Below are positions 44,260-56,640 of a DNA stretch of 64,000 bases, one piece after another. This stretch comes from Selaginella moellendorffii. Taxonomy: Eukaryota; Streptophyta; Lycopodiopsida; Selaginellales; Selaginellaceae. The translations under genes and the position numbers were made by a program. Every line of letters starts with the position of its first letter. Positions within the stretch are counted from its first letter, which is position 1. The stretch covers positions 2,194,112 to 2,258,111 of the forward strand of contig NW_003314274.1 of the NCBI RefSeq assembly GCF_000143415.4, written 5' to 3'. The notes under the pieces are model-generated. The model was not told where the DNA came from and made no database searches. It worked only from the letters and a program-made list of their open reading frames with translations.

Positions 44260-45423
44260 TCATATGTGGCTACTTCTCAGAGTGACTGGCTGATTGATGG
44301 GTGGTGGAAACTCCAACTTTCGATACGGAACATCCACTTTAATCACTTTCTGCTGCTCTCCTCCCTGCTGCAAGCTCCACTTCGACTTCGACTTCGAGGA
44401 CGAGGAGAATCGCTCGTCAAAACTAATCACTGCGGTGTCCTTGGGACACGAAAGTATCGCGCGCTTGATCACCATCTTCCTGCTGCTCCTGGAAGTATGG
44501 AAGCGGTCGCGCTGGATCTGGCACAGCGTGAGCACGATATCACCCATGCACGGCCGCTTGCTTTCCCGCCTCACGCACCGCGCCGCCAGCACCGCCATCC
44601 GCTTGATCCCTGCTGCCTCTCCCTCCGGGATCCTCACGCGCGGGTCGCAGATAGCCAGAGCCCTCCCCTGCTTGATCAGCGGCAACGCCCAGTCCACCAT
44701 GCGAACTGGAGACATCCTGTCGTCGATAACTTGGCGGCCGGAGATGAGCTCCAGGAGGAGCACGCCAAAACTGAAGACGTCGATCTTGGGCCCGACCTTC
44801 TCGGGCTTGTCGTAGCGCGGGTCCACGTAGCCGAGCGTTCCCGCCGGAGTACACATGATGTCCTTGGTGTCGCCTCGCAGCGCCAGGCCAAAGTCCCCCA
44901 GCCGAGCGTTCCAATTCGCGTCGATCAAAACGTTGGAGCTCTTCACGTCCCTGTGGATGATCTGCGGCGTAGAGCTGTGGAGCGCGTGGAGCGCCCTTGC
45001 GGTCTGGACTGCGATGCGGACCCGGCGCGACCAGCTGAGGCTCGAGGACGAGAGCTTGGAGTGGAGCACGTCGTGCAAGCTGCCGTTGGCCATGAACTCC
45101 ACAACCAGGAGGACTTCGTCGTTGCGCTCGCAGAAGCCCAGCAAGTTGACGACGTGAGGGCACTCGATCTGGGAGAGGATAAAGCGCTCCTTGCTGGTGG
45201 AAGGATTCGCGGTGGTGCAAGTGGCCCGCTTCACCGCTGCAAGCTGGCCGTTCTTGAGGACTGCCTTGTAAACCGAGCCATAGCTTCCCCGTCCCAGCAA
45301 GTTCTCCTCGGCAAAGTTGCCAGTGGCCAGCTCCAAGTCTCTAAACTTGTAGATTGTGAGCAGCCTAACCCGGTCCTGACAGCGCCTCGGACCAAGACAC
45401 CAGAGCTTGGAGAGAGCTCCCAT
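44260..45423 (-). CDS. Receptor-like cytoplasmic Ser/Thr kinase, intronless
   Basis: 387 aa with no signal peptide or membrane segment. The kinase domain begins near residue 35 (LELATGNFAEENLLGRGSYG). The glycine loop is GRGSYGSVYKA (44-54), the ATP-binding Lys is K65 in AAVKRA, the catalytic loop is IIHRDVKSSNVLID (155-168), the metal site is DFG (177-179), and the activation segment ends GTLGYVDPRYDKPE. It is an RD kinase, so it is likely regulated by activation-loop phosphorylation. The C-terminal 60 residues are basic and low in complexity. The domain arrangement resembles small RLCKs such as At5g23170 or At3g51990. It lies 259 bp downstream of the CENH3 stop on the same strand. The substrate and upstream receptor cannot be inferred. 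Confidence 0.92.
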   Translation of the reverse strand: MGALSKLWCLGPRRCQDRVRLLTIYKFRDLELATGNFAEENLLGRGSYGSVYKAVLKNGQLAAVKRATCTTANPSTSKERFILSQIECPHVVNLLGFCERNDEVLLVVEFMANGSLHDVLHSKLSSSSLSWSRRVRIAVQTARALHALHSSTPQIIHRDVKSSNVLIDANWNARLGDFGLALRGDTKDIMCTPAGTLGYVDPRYDKPEKVGPKIDVFSFGVLLLELISGRQVIDDRMSPVRMVDWALPLIKQGRALAICDPRVRIPEGEAAGIKRMAVLAARCVRRESKRPCMGDIVLTLCQIQRDRFHTSRSSRKMVIKRAILSCPKDTAVISFDERFSSSSKSKSKWSLQQGGEQQKVIKVDVPYRKLEFPPPINQPVTLRSSHI

Positions 45424-45682
45424 AGCTTAGAGATAAAATGGAAACTTTAAGTAAGACCTGAAGGATCGAAGTAGCGGAAGCTCGAGAATTTCGTTGATGG
45501 AGTCGATGGCATGGCTGTTTGATGGCCGCCCTTGAGAAGCAAAGGCTAAACTGAGGGGCAGAATTAGATAGACGCGGCGAACAAAGCCTAGGAATAATCG
45601 CCAAGGATACAAACAATGACCCGGCCCTCGACGAGGAAACCGACCGCGCGAGAGAGGAGATAACGTAAAAAAAAAAAAAGTA

Positions 45683-46373
45683 TCAAACGAACCGTTCGGA
45701 GGCTCCTCTTAGTCGACGGGCCAAATGTAAGTCCTTGGGCACTGGTATAGAAACTGTCAGCCAGTTCCAAAACAAAGAACTCTTTTCTCTCTTTCAAATG
45801 CTTACTTATGGTGACTCTCTTGCCGTGAATGGCACATAAGTTGGTGTCTTCGAAGAGATGAACAAGGTAGTCCTCGGCAGCCTGTGCAAAACAAAGCAAA
45901 GATTTCAAGCGAGAAACCACGAAAAGAAAGAACAAAGAAGAAAAGGAGCGCTCTTTCGACCTCTTGGAGAGCTATCAATCCTTCGGCAGTCCATCTGGAT
46001 ACCTCCGACGAGAAAACGTTCGTGATCTCTCTCACCTATCGCAAAAGCTTTGTCAGAGACTAGAGAGGCAAAAAAGAGAGGAAAAAAAAAAAAGAACTTG
46101 GAGAACTCACCACTCTTGCGAATGGCAATGGCCTGAGAAGTAGCTCATAACTCTTTTGAAAGCGTCGGATCTCCCGCAACGCCACAGTCCCGGGCTTAAA
46201 CCTGCGCTTGCCGTGTGGCTTGTTCTGCTGGGCGCCGGCTCTGCTCGTCCCAGCGCCATCGCCGCCCGCTGCGCACTCCATGGATCAAACCGCACCCCAA
46301 GAATCTCAAAGAAAAGCCGCCTACCTGGTGGTCGCCCTCGCTTCCTCGGCGTCGATTTCCTCCTCTTGGCCAT
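45683..46373 (-). CDS. CENH3: Centromeric histone H3 (CENH3), five exons
   Basis: Minus-strand exons are 46373-46325, 46268-46111, 46035-45961, 45881-45806 and 45741-45683, giving 138 aa. CENH3 replaces H3 in centromeric nucleosomes and directs kinetochore assembly. After the tail comes [20 protein letters not shown] (alpha-N/alpha-1), PFARVVREI, the CENH3-type loop 1 [12 protein letters not shown] with Trp84, then [20 protein letters not shown] (alpha-2), IHGKRVTIM and [12 protein letters not shown] (alpha-3). The lengthened loop 1, the RWTAE motif and the divergent tail separate it from canonical H3, which would start ARTKQTARKS. The tail has TPRKRGRPP (8-16), an AT-hook-like sequence ending exactly at the first intron. 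The C-terminus is GASERFV. Splice sites restore the frame at every junction, including the split Met codon before PKDL. Confidence 0.95.
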
Positions 46374-46747
46374 GGCAAAAACCCTCCTCTCGCTCCTGCG
46401 ATCCCCTACCGCCGACTGATCACCGGCAGGGAGCCGAGATCACACTGCTCCTCCTCCCTTCTCTTGATCGAGCCCTGGAGCTAGGTCCATTTCCCGCCCA
46501 GCTCCAAGGGATCCAATGAGAGAATCTTTTCTCCACGACACCAGGATATTCCGCCTAAAATAGCAACCCCTGCTTTAATGCCCCTTTCTTTAAAGGGGCA
46601 CAGTCGTAAAAACTCGATTTTTTTACATGCGAGCGAGAGATTTACTTGCTGGGAGGAATTCGCGGCTCCCTGGTCATCGAATCCACAACAAAGTCTATCA
46701 GGCATGGCTCGTACCTTGAGAGAAAAAAGAGAAGAGAAAAGATTGGC

Positions 46748-48283
46748 TCACAGTTTTTCCATCTTCTCGACGATGAGGCCCAGCTTTTCTCTATCGCCCG
46801 CCTTCTTGAACACATCGTATAACACCTGCATCGTGTCCACTGACCACTTCCATCCCGCCATCTCCATATCTTCGGAAACCTCCATCGCCATCTTGCCGTC
46901 GCCGTGCTTTGCGAAACCCCGGACGAGCAGCTCGTAAGTCGAAGCATACATCCGCCACCTTGAAACCGCCTTCATGGATCTGTAAAGGCCGCCCAGCTTC
47001 TCGGCTGCCGAGTTCTCGAAGAACGCCGAAACCACCTCGTCCAGCACCTCCGGGTCCATGAAAGCTCTGCCTTGCTTCACAACTCTCTTCATCTCGTGCT
47101 CCACCTGGTCGAATTCACCGGCGGTTAGAAACGCGTCCAGGATCACTCCGTTGAGACGAGTCGTGTAGACGGTTCTCGGAGCCTGCTCCAGGATGGCTGT
47201 TATGTCTTTGATCTTGGAGAACATCTTGTTCTTGGTGTAAACCCGGATCATACGCTGAGCAGCGATAGCACCGATTGGAAGCCCGCTCTTTTGCCGATCC
47301 GCAAAAGCCTGCTCCATCCTCTCCACCATGTTGAGCTTTTGATATCCGTGTAGCAAGATCCCGAAGGTGAAGACGTCCGGCTTGCAAGAGAGTTGCATCT
47401 CCCTGTATCTCTCGTCAACCTTCGCAAGGCTTCCCTTCTTCAAGTAGGAGAAGAGCAGCGTGTTGTAAGTGACTACGTTGGGAGTGAGCCCGGCTTTCCT
47501 CAGTTCTTCCAGCCATTTTTCCATCTGGACGATGTCCGAGCTTCTGCCGTATGCCGCTAGAATCGTGTTGTAAGTGGAGACGTTGGGTGGGCACTCGGCC
47601 CACTTCATGTTCTCGAGCATCTTTTCGGCCGCTTCAATCTCTCCACTCCGGCAGAAGACGCTTACCAGAGCATTGTACGTCGGCGTGGACATCTTGATTC
47701 CTTTGATCTTCATCTCGGAGACCCAAGCGTGAGCGAGCTGCGGCATTCCAATGCTTCCGGCGTACGCGATCATGTTTGAGTATATCTGAGGCTTGCTAGC
47801 ATCAGGGAACTCTTGCCTGATCCAGTCGAAAACCTGACAAGGGAATGCAGGAGTTCGAAAGAAATCCCAGGAGCAAAAGTTCTAAGAACACAAAGGACGA
47901 AGAAAAGAAAAACTATCAAGGAATGCGTACCGGAACGCGAGCAAGAACACCTCACGAACAAAGGAAAACTATAACAAAAAGAACGTCTTCCTAGAAGAAA
48001 TCGAAACTCCACTCACCTCGATGCACAGGAATTTGCTCCTGGCCTTCTTCTGCAGAGTCTGGATCAGCGGCTTCCAGAAATTGCAGTTGCGCATCAGACC
48101 TAGCTTGGATCGCAGCACATCCTGCCGGCATTGCTGGCTTGGTGCCGCCTCCAATCGCCTCAGCATCAGCCTGGCTGAAATCGCCAGCCTTCCATCTTTA
48201 ATCCTAGGCGTCGGCGATGATCCGACAGTAGCCACGCTGCTGCATTGGCGACGCAGCTGAAACGATTTCAAAAATTTCAGCAT
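46748..48283 (-). CDS. P-type pentatricopeptide repeat protein, two exons
   Basis: Minus-strand exons 48283-48017 and 47833-46748 are joined by a 183-bp intron in phase 0, giving 450 aa. The N-terminus (MLKFLKSFQLRRQCSSVATV) is basic and Ser-rich and has no acids, typical of mitochondrial targeting. PPR units from about residue 105 include TYNALVSVFCRSGEIEAAEK, TYNTILAAYGRSSDIVQMEK, TYNTLLFSYLKKGSLAKVDE and TFGILLHGYQKLNMVERMEQ. All are about 35 residues, so P type, without an E or DYW editing domain. Such proteins bind single-stranded organelle RNA and act in its processing, stability or translation. The target is unknown. The ATG chosen is the first in frame near the expected 5' end; the frame stays open slightly upstream. 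Confidence 0.9.
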
Positions 48284-48525
48284 CCACAAGAACCCTAATA
48301 GTACGAACGAGATCTACAAATGTACGGTAGACAAAAACCCCTGCTTCAGGGTTTATGCGTTCTTATTGATGCCATAGAAATACACAGCGAGATGGAATTC
48401 CTTTCTTCTTCTTTCCGAGCTCCGGTCAAAATGTGGGCTCTAAATCGAACGAAAATCCGGCTCCAGCAGCTCTATCAATCTCCATCCATGCTTCCTTCGA
48501 TTTGAGATTTCTCGATCGAAGATCA

Positions 48526-50040
<1,515 letters not shown>

Positions 50041-50379
50041 GGCCGCCTCAATCCGCCACTTCTTCCTCTCCACACAACAAAGAGGCCAGCAAATAAGCCT
50101 AGAACTGTGCTATCTATCTCCTCCTCGCTAGAGCTTCGATTAGCGCTAATTCCCGCAATAATTCTACCAATTAGCGGGTAATTTCCTCGTCTGCTGGCCA
50201 GTAACAAGGAGATAAGGTGTTCCTGGCCGTTAGATCGCGTCCGACACAGGTGACACGTGGCTCGCGGTTTGTGGCTGCCGTAAAATGGAGAATCCAACGG
50301 TCTATTCTCGGACGGCTGGGATCTGTTTTTGGGTTGAACGTTGGCGCTTTGTTCTAGGGTTTATACGCACGAGCGCGGG
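50041..50379. promoter_or_regulatory. Shared divergent promoter region of GapA (-) and the TatB-like gene (+)
   Basis: Only 339 bp separate the two start codons. A G-box CACGTG (50254-50259, in GACACGTGGC) and an I-box GATAAGG (50211-50217) lie 214 and 171 bp upstream of the GapA ATG. This pair is typical of light-regulated photosynthetic genes. Function is inferred from motifs only. Confidence 0.55.
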
Positions 50380-51605
50380 ATGGTGTCCTACACGACGCTC
50401 GCTCTGGCGCTGGGGGTGTTCATCGCTGTGAGCGGTAGTAATGGCGGAGTGTGATCCATTGTGAATGATGTTTCGATCGTTTGCAGGCCCCAAGGACATC
50501 CACAGGTACGCCAGAATGGGGGGAAGGCTTGTGGGACGAACTGTGGGGTTTGTGAAGACTACCAAGGGCGAATTCGATGGCGTGATGGGAAAATCTCAGA
50601 TGAGCGAGGTAACGCACAATTGCGCAGAGCATCGAGAGAGCTTTACAAAAAATGTATTGATCGTTTTTTGATTTCCTAGGTTCACAAAGAGTTGAAAGAG
50701 GCAATGGCTCAGCTTAATGCTATACGGTATGAGATTCGAAGTGGTCTTTCCTTCACTGGCTCGCCTCCGGTACGAGAAGTGTATCCTGGTTTGTAGTAGA
50801 ATTATCTTTTCTCACTGAAACTAATATGTGTTTTCTTGATCTAGAGGAGTCTGCTACTGCTAGTCATTCTACTACGACCTCCACTGTGACCTCTCAAACC
50901 GTGACCACCACAACAACAGCCACAGCATCTTCCCAAGGTACTGGATTTTTTCAGCATAAAGTTATTGAGTTTCTATTTTCCAGATGCTTCCTCACATCAA
51001 GGCTTCGATGTCGCTGCTCAGAATTTGGCCTCGGCGACAGCATCACAAGTCACAGCCACGACTTCTGCAAGCTCAGATCACCATGGTCTACTCTCGAGCC
51101 AAATGGTAAATTGCAATTTTGGATGAGCTTGATGTTTAAGTCATTTCTTTTTCAATTGCAGGAACAGGTAAGCTTTTTTCTCTCTAGTCACGGGCAGGCT
51201 TAGTGGCTGAAGTTTCTTTCAGCTTCGTAAGCAATTCTACGATCAGGAGATGCAGCAGAACAGTAAGCCAGGAGTCGATTTCGTCAAGATGGAAGTAAAC
51301 CATTCAATCGCTGCCAGACGACCGCAAAGTGCTCCAGACAAGGAAGTCGATGTTATACCAGTCTCGGCAGCGATAGCAAAGCTGATCCCAGAAAGAACAG
51401 GTAAACCAGCTACAAAGAAATCCATGCTTGATGCTGATTCTTTCTACATCCAGGTCCAACGACTGGATCGGACATAATGCTGGAAGCCATCGAAGAAATG
51501 AAGGTGGCTTCTCATGCTCTTGTTGTCATGAAGCAGTACGCCGTGAATCTTAGTCAGCAGCAACCAGAGCAAGATCAGCATCAGCAGGACCAGCAGCAAC
51601 AGTAG
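50380..51605 (+). CDS. TatB-like (mttA/Hcf106-type) mitochondrial protein, eight exons including a 6-nt microexon
   Basis: Exons are 50380-50434, 50487-50608, 50680-50788, 50845-50937, 50984-51105, 51162-51167, 51223-51400 and 51454-51605, giving 278 aa; introns are 46-71 bp. A short N-terminal membrane helix (LALALGVFIAV) is followed by the Tat hinge GPKDIHRYARMGGRL and the helix GRTVGFVKTTKGEFDGVM. Next come VHKELKEAMAQLNAIRYEIR, a Thr/Ser-rich linker, LRKQFYDQEM, and a C-terminal GSDIMLEAIEEMKVASHAL ending in a Gln-rich tail. The pattern matches the plant protein proposed as mitochondrial TatB (At5g43680 type), a partner of mitochondrially encoded TatC for moving folded proteins across the inner membrane. 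The donor of exon 1 is GCG|GTAGTA; using the nearer GTGAGC would break the GPKD frame. The start ATG gives a helix right at the N-terminus, as in TatA/B. Confidence 0.87.
51162..51167 (+). other. Predicted 6-nt microexon (GAACAG, Glu-Gln)
   Basis: It is flanked by TTGCAG and GTAAGC. Including it gives SQM-EQ-LRKQF; skipping it keeps the frame but drops two residues. The consensus splice sites on both sides support it. Confidence 0.6.
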
Positions 51606-51678
51606 CAGTCAAAAGTTCGTTTTGTTCTCTCCCCCATTTTCCTCAAAAAGCAGAGGATCTTTCGGAGCCCTAAAAAGC

Positions 51679-53023
51679 ATGGAGAATGCCGTGAAGGACT
51701 ATGCGGCAGGACTGGCGGCTGGATTGGCGACTGTGACCGTCGGGCATCCATTCGACACTGTCAAGGTTTGTTTTTTTTCTGATCCAAGGGGTGGCATTAA
51801 TGTTTTTGTCCAGGTGAACTTACAAGCCCGAAGCCCAGTAGCGCATGCTAGCGCCATTCGCTGTGCAGGATGGATTCTCAATCACGAAGGGGTAAGAGTG
51901 TCCACTTGGGTTTGTTCTTCTAACTTGATCCGCTTTGTGGATTTTCCAGGTAAGAGGATTGTACAAAGGTGCTACATCTTCTTTTGCCGGCATGGCTGTT
52001 GAAGGCTCGCTGCTGTTCGGCATTTATTCACAGACAAAAGCAAGATTGCAGGTACTACTATCTGCGCGATGTTTTAGTTTTTCTCTCTCAATGATTTTTT
52101 CTCTTGGTGCTTTGCTTAGGAAGGGAGGAGAGGCAGCAGCAAGAACACCCAATCTTTCTACTGTGCTGCCCTCCGCAGCATTCGGTGGAGGAATTATCAG
52201 TTTGATACTCTGTCCTACGGAACTAGTTAAGGTGTGGTTTCATTGTCTCTTAAAATCCTTTCACCTAGTGCTTGAATTTTCCTGTTCCAGTGTAGGCTCC
52301 AGGTTCAAGAGAAGGGTTCTTCGAGCAAAGAGCTGCGAAGATACTCCGGTCCATTGGATTGTGCAAAAAAAACTATTCACGCTGGAGGGGTAAGCAATAA
52401 GCTGCTCAAGAAAACTTGATGGTCTTTCCTCAGGTTCCAGGATTGTTTCGAGGACTGTCAGCTACATTTTTCAGGGAATCTGTCGGAAATATGTGCTTTT
52501 TTGCAACATATGAGACGAGTCGGTCGTTCATGCTGTCGCACCTTTCAAAGGAGACAAGTTTATCTTCCCGGCTACAAGCAAGCTCATTCTCCCAGACACT
52601 CTTCGAGGCTGTCGTTGGAATCGTTAGCGGGGGAGTATCTGGAATGGCGGTGCAATTCTTTTTCTTATTTCCACTTTCGTAAAGAACTTAAAAGAGTTCT
52701 TTGTGCAGTTTTGGGTAGCAGTTCTACCATTTGACGTAGCCAAGACACGGATACAAACGGCACTCGACTTGAGCGAGTCGAGGAGCTTGCTGTTCAACTT
52801 GAGAAAGGTTTGTTTTAGTTTGAGCTCGATTCAAAATATCATCGTATCTTACAAACACTTGCAGATCCGGAGAGAGCTTGGCTTCCGAGGTCTTTACACC
52901 GGCTTGGGCCCGACTTTGGTGCGAGCTTTCCCAGCTAACGCGGCTGCTATAGTCACTTGGGAACTTACGGCCAAGCTGCTGGGCTCTAGGCAGCTACACA
53001 CTCTGGAGAGCTCGCTCGTTTAA
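51679..53023 (+). CDS. BAC1: Mitochondrial basic amino acid carrier (BAC1-like), eight exons
   Basis: Exons are 51679-51765, 51814-51891, 51950-52051, 52124-52231, 52291-52389, 52434-52649, 52709-52807 and 52865-53023, giving 315 aa. This is a three-repeat mitochondrial carrier with signature motifs HPFDTVK (23-29), CPTELVK (119-125) and LPFDVAK (236-242). Two introns fall exactly after HPFDTVK and CPTELVK. VRGLYKGATSSFAGMAVEGS, YSQTKARLQ, AFGGGIISLILCPTEL and RAFPANAAAIVTWEL fit the plant arginine/ornithine exchanger BAC1, which moves basic amino acids across the inner membrane for arginine breakdown and the urea cycle. Exon 4 uses the acceptor GGAAG|GGAGG; the AG three bases after CTT would put the frame out. 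The start lies 73 bp after the stop of the TatB-like gene. Confidence 0.93.
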
Positions 53024-54471
53024 TGTATTGCAACCAAATTTTTTTTAAAAATTTACCACAGAGAACTCGCATCATTTCCTGCATTGTTGTCAAACATTCC
53101 ACAATAAAGACAAGAAGCTCACAAAATCAGGGGCTGCTGATTGTGAGTTAATTAATAAATTTAAATTCCAATCACATGCCTTGTTAGAGTTTTATACTTA
53201 ATTTATAGTTACTAAGAAAACCATTGAAGAAGTAACTTCTGAGTTCTGTTGTGTGGGAGGTGGCTAAGATTGAAATTTAGCTCAAATTCAACAGTGTGGG
53301 AGAAACTCAATCTAATATAGAACTTGTGCTAATTGATAAGTATTTATGACTTTCCTTCAAGGTGAGAGATTGTTTTGGCAGAGGCATGGCACTAATTCTG
53401 ATAGTAGGGAATAGCATTAGCTATGATGTGTGAATAGACTGAAATGAGGTAAAAAAATATTGTTAATCAAGCTATAAAAGCCTAGATATCAGCTACAATA
53501 ATCTAGTTTTATCTTATTCTTGTGTTATTTAGTTTAGATTTGTGATCTTCCGATTATAATTATTTCTCTCCTCTCATTTTGCATAACTATGGCTCATTTT
53601 TCATGGCTTGGAAGAGTATTTTGATCACAAAGTGCCCTAATGTAAGCATGGTGCTTCTTACTTTTCATAGTTTGTTTGTATTATAGTACCTTAATTTAGG
53701 TAGCAATTAATTAGCACAAAAGAGAGTGTGATTAATTGAAGGGCAAAGCATTTTATTAGATGCTTGGGTGTCAGGCACAGGAGCCTTTTCTCAATTTAGC
53801 ATAAAAACTTCTTGATATATTGCAAAACCAGTTGCAAAATATTTTCTATTACCAAGTGTCCCAAGTACATAGCAAATGCAACCCTAGCCTATGGCATCCA
53901 AAAGGCTTAAAATCTAACTAATGCACTGAAAAATGTCACCTTAACCCAAAATTGACGTGTTAAAAAGTTTAACCTGAAGTTGAAATTTATGCAATGTAAT
54001 ATATACAGCATTGACCTAGACTTTGCCATGCATATGTGGCAAGCACTAATACATGACCATGCATAAAAATAAATAATGTTCAAAATATTATTCTATATGT
54101 TATATATATGTATTACAACAATTTAAGCATACATCTGTTTTTTTTCATGATCAAAATACTTCCCCTCTTGGGAGTTTTACAAATTTCTTGTTATAATATC
54201 ATTACTTTTAAAGCTTTTTTTAAAAGTGTTTTAGTAGAAATAAAACTCTCAAATTTAGCTATAGAAATTATCCTTTTAAAAATTGAGTGCATTTGATAAA
54301 AATAATGAACTTGAAGTGAAAATATTATTCAGCTTTAAACAATACTTGATTACTGTTCAATCTAGGAATATTTATGATGCAAACCAAAATGCTGGTAAAC
54401 TTCCCTTTTTTTTTCTAATGAAATATTTTTACACCTAAATAGTACTCTTCTCTAACTCGAAGAAAGTAAAT
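53024..54471. other. AT-rich intergenic, transposon debris
   Basis: No gene. It contains copy 2 of the dispersed repeat (about 54020-54180, compare 43340-43470). Other parts resemble AT-rich sequence of the 40.7-44.2 kb block. Confidence 0.6.
54020..54180. repeat. Dispersed repeat, copy 2
   Basis: Shares TTTGCCATGCATATGTGGC, GCACTAAT, CCATGCATAAAA, TTCAAAATATTATT and ACAACAATTTAAGCATACA with copy 1 at 43340. Direct orientation. Confidence 0.7.
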
Positions 54472-54659
54472 ATGGAACTCATTCTCAATTGTGTTCTTGC
54501 TGGATTACTCTTGTTTCTCTGGTTCTGCTGTGGCTTCTTCGTCTATCACCTGTGGAGGCCTAGAGTCTCACCAAGATCATGTCCGCCCAAGGAATCACTG
54601 GGCCTGAGATGTGCTTTCAAGGATGATGTGGCATATTTTGCCACGCAAGCATACAGCTA

Positions 54660-56400
54660 GCGCCTCAGTCACAGGAGATGGCGGCGCCATATAGGTAGCG
54701 GCCAAGGGGAGAGCGCAGTGTTCTTAGCGGCAGTGGAGATGGAGGCATGGTTCTGGCTTGATGATCGTCTATGGCGTCTTCATCCTGCCTTGTTTTCATT
54801 TTTTCCTTCTCTTTCCACGATTGAGCGATTCTTCTTTCTTTCCTCTATCAGCACAGCGGCGAGCTCGCGATTGGAATGGGAGAGGGGGTAATCGCTGTGG
54901 ATCCCAGTGAGCTACCTACAAGCTCCAGGTAAGAGATTCTTCCCATGTGTAGAGAATGTTCTCTTTGTTCTTTAGTCTTTTTTATTTGTGTTCTTCGTGC
55001 TTGTCGACCTGCTGCATGTACTCGTTGTGCGGACCACACACGAACAGGAGGTTCTTCGTCACGTATGTGTACACTGTCTTTGGCAAAGAAGTTCTCGATC
55101 TCATGGAGAAGGTGACACACTTTCCTTGGTTTCGATACGTTCTTGCATTTTCTTTGGTATAGACACAAACTGGTCCTGGATATCATCCCTTGGGTGAAGA
55201 TCAGGCTCACCATGCACTCGATTCCTCTAGCCGGATGATCCAACTTATCTAAAACGAACTCCAGACTTTCCAGTTCGAGGTAAGGAAGAACACGAGCTTG
55301 ATCTAACTCTGATCTTTCTTTGTGTCTGGCAGCTTCTTGAAAGACCACTTCCTTATGCCATAGCTCTCGTCACACTCGAAGAATTAGCGTCTGGTGCTCA
55401 CAACCAGTCAGTGCTAACTCTCAAGTTTATCATAGCGGATCCTGACAGACAGGTTCTGAGTGCTTTGTTTTCTCAGTTTGACAACAAGCTTCCAACGATC
55501 GGCTTCCAAGCTACGAGGTCATCTTCCAACGATCGGCTTCCACGTCTATCTGTCTCATCGAGCAGGGGGTGGCAAGATGAACTACCCAGCCAAGAGGTCT
55601 ATATTATAAACTCTTTTTCCAGGCCGGAAAACCATGATGCTTGATGTCATGAGAACTCCTGCAGGTAAGAAAGAGCTCGATTTTATTGTCTTTTCAGATT
55701 GCCTTGTGGTGAATGCTGTACTATGGTGTCATCATGTGCTAGAACCAAGGAAGAAAGTCACATCTAGATCCTTAATATCATCCAAGGCGAAGTGGATCCG
55801 GTTTGCGTATATTGTTTGTATTTTCTTGATGTTTGTTTTTTAAAAATACGTGCACTCTCGAGGAAGTCACCTTACTTTCAAACCGCGCATAGGGCGAGCT
55901 GTGAAAGCGCTAGAAAACCATTTTCTGATGTATTGTATCGTATTGTTTGTGTGTAAGGTGAGCGGGGCTAAGCCACACAAGCATTCTCCATCTGTTCAGC
56001 AAGTGTATCAGTCAGTACGAGAAACTCAGGAAGAAGCAGGCTTTCTTGGACAATTACCGCAAGTTTCCAATGTTTGCCGTAAGCTCTAGATCCAGTTTCA
56101 TCCTCGTTTCTCAAGCCTTGCTCTTTCCAGGACAATACTTAACCAAGTTTGATGAGTCAAGAGAAATCGTACAGAGCCCAATGGTGGACGAATACAAAGC
56201 ATGCAAATCCCCTGTTACATCAAGTTGGGAATCCAGGTACGCTAAACTTTCTCCAACAAGCTTCGCAGAATTGCCGCAAGAGCAGCAGTCATGTTTATAC
56301 CCTCTCTGACTTTGCTGTGCAGTTCAGTTTTGATACGATTTCCAGGTATGAGTTTTTAAGTTCTTTCATCCCTCACATATGAAGCCGTCAGAGCATTGTG
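54660..56400 (+). other. Unresolved region with possible degenerate exons
   Basis: Several short open stretches end in splice-like GT or start after AG (for example GEGVIAVDPSELPTSS near 54878 and FFVTYVYTVFGKEVLDLMEK near 55050). They do not join into a family I recognise. They may belong to the GH51 relic that follows, to the P450 pseudogene, or to a third decayed gene. Confidence 0.3.
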
Positions 56401-56640
56401 TTTGTGTTCAGGTTTCAACGATGCCTGAAGAGATGTACAAGGTAACTCATGCCTTGGACCATTACGTTTCCAATATTCTGCGCAGGGGCATGGAGTCCGA
56501 AAGGAGCTTGCACTCATGTTTGAGGATTTAAAGCCAGGATTCGTTTGTTTTCCAGGTGACAAAATCTTTTAAAGTTAAAGCATGGCTCTTTCCAAGTTAT
56601 GTTGAAGGTGGAAGCTTGGGAATTTTTGCATCGAAGGTAA
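56400..56640 (+). pseudogene. Relic of a GH51 alpha-L-arabinofuranosidase
   Basis: VSTMPEEMYK (56411-56440), a 46-bp intron, then GHGVRKELALMFEDLKPGFV and CFPG, followed by YVEGGSLGIF near 56600. This matches the conserved block of plant ASD-type arabinofuranosidases (VSLMP...GHGFRKDL...LKP.F.RFPGG..VEG). The usual Arg-Phe-Pro is Cys-Phe-Pro and the next junction does not keep frame. No catalytic Glu region was found downstream, so it is a fragment. Confidence 0.5.

Noticed and set aside
44266-45450. 394-codon plus-strand ORF opposite the kinase gene
   Set aside because: The minus strand carries all kinase motifs. The plus frame is a shadow without recognisable domains.
45424-45682. Extra 5' exon of the kinase gene (minus ORFs 45365-45616)
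   Set aside because: The kinase already starts with a good ATG and complete N-terminus. The ORF overlapping its start is in another frame and has no matching splice sites.
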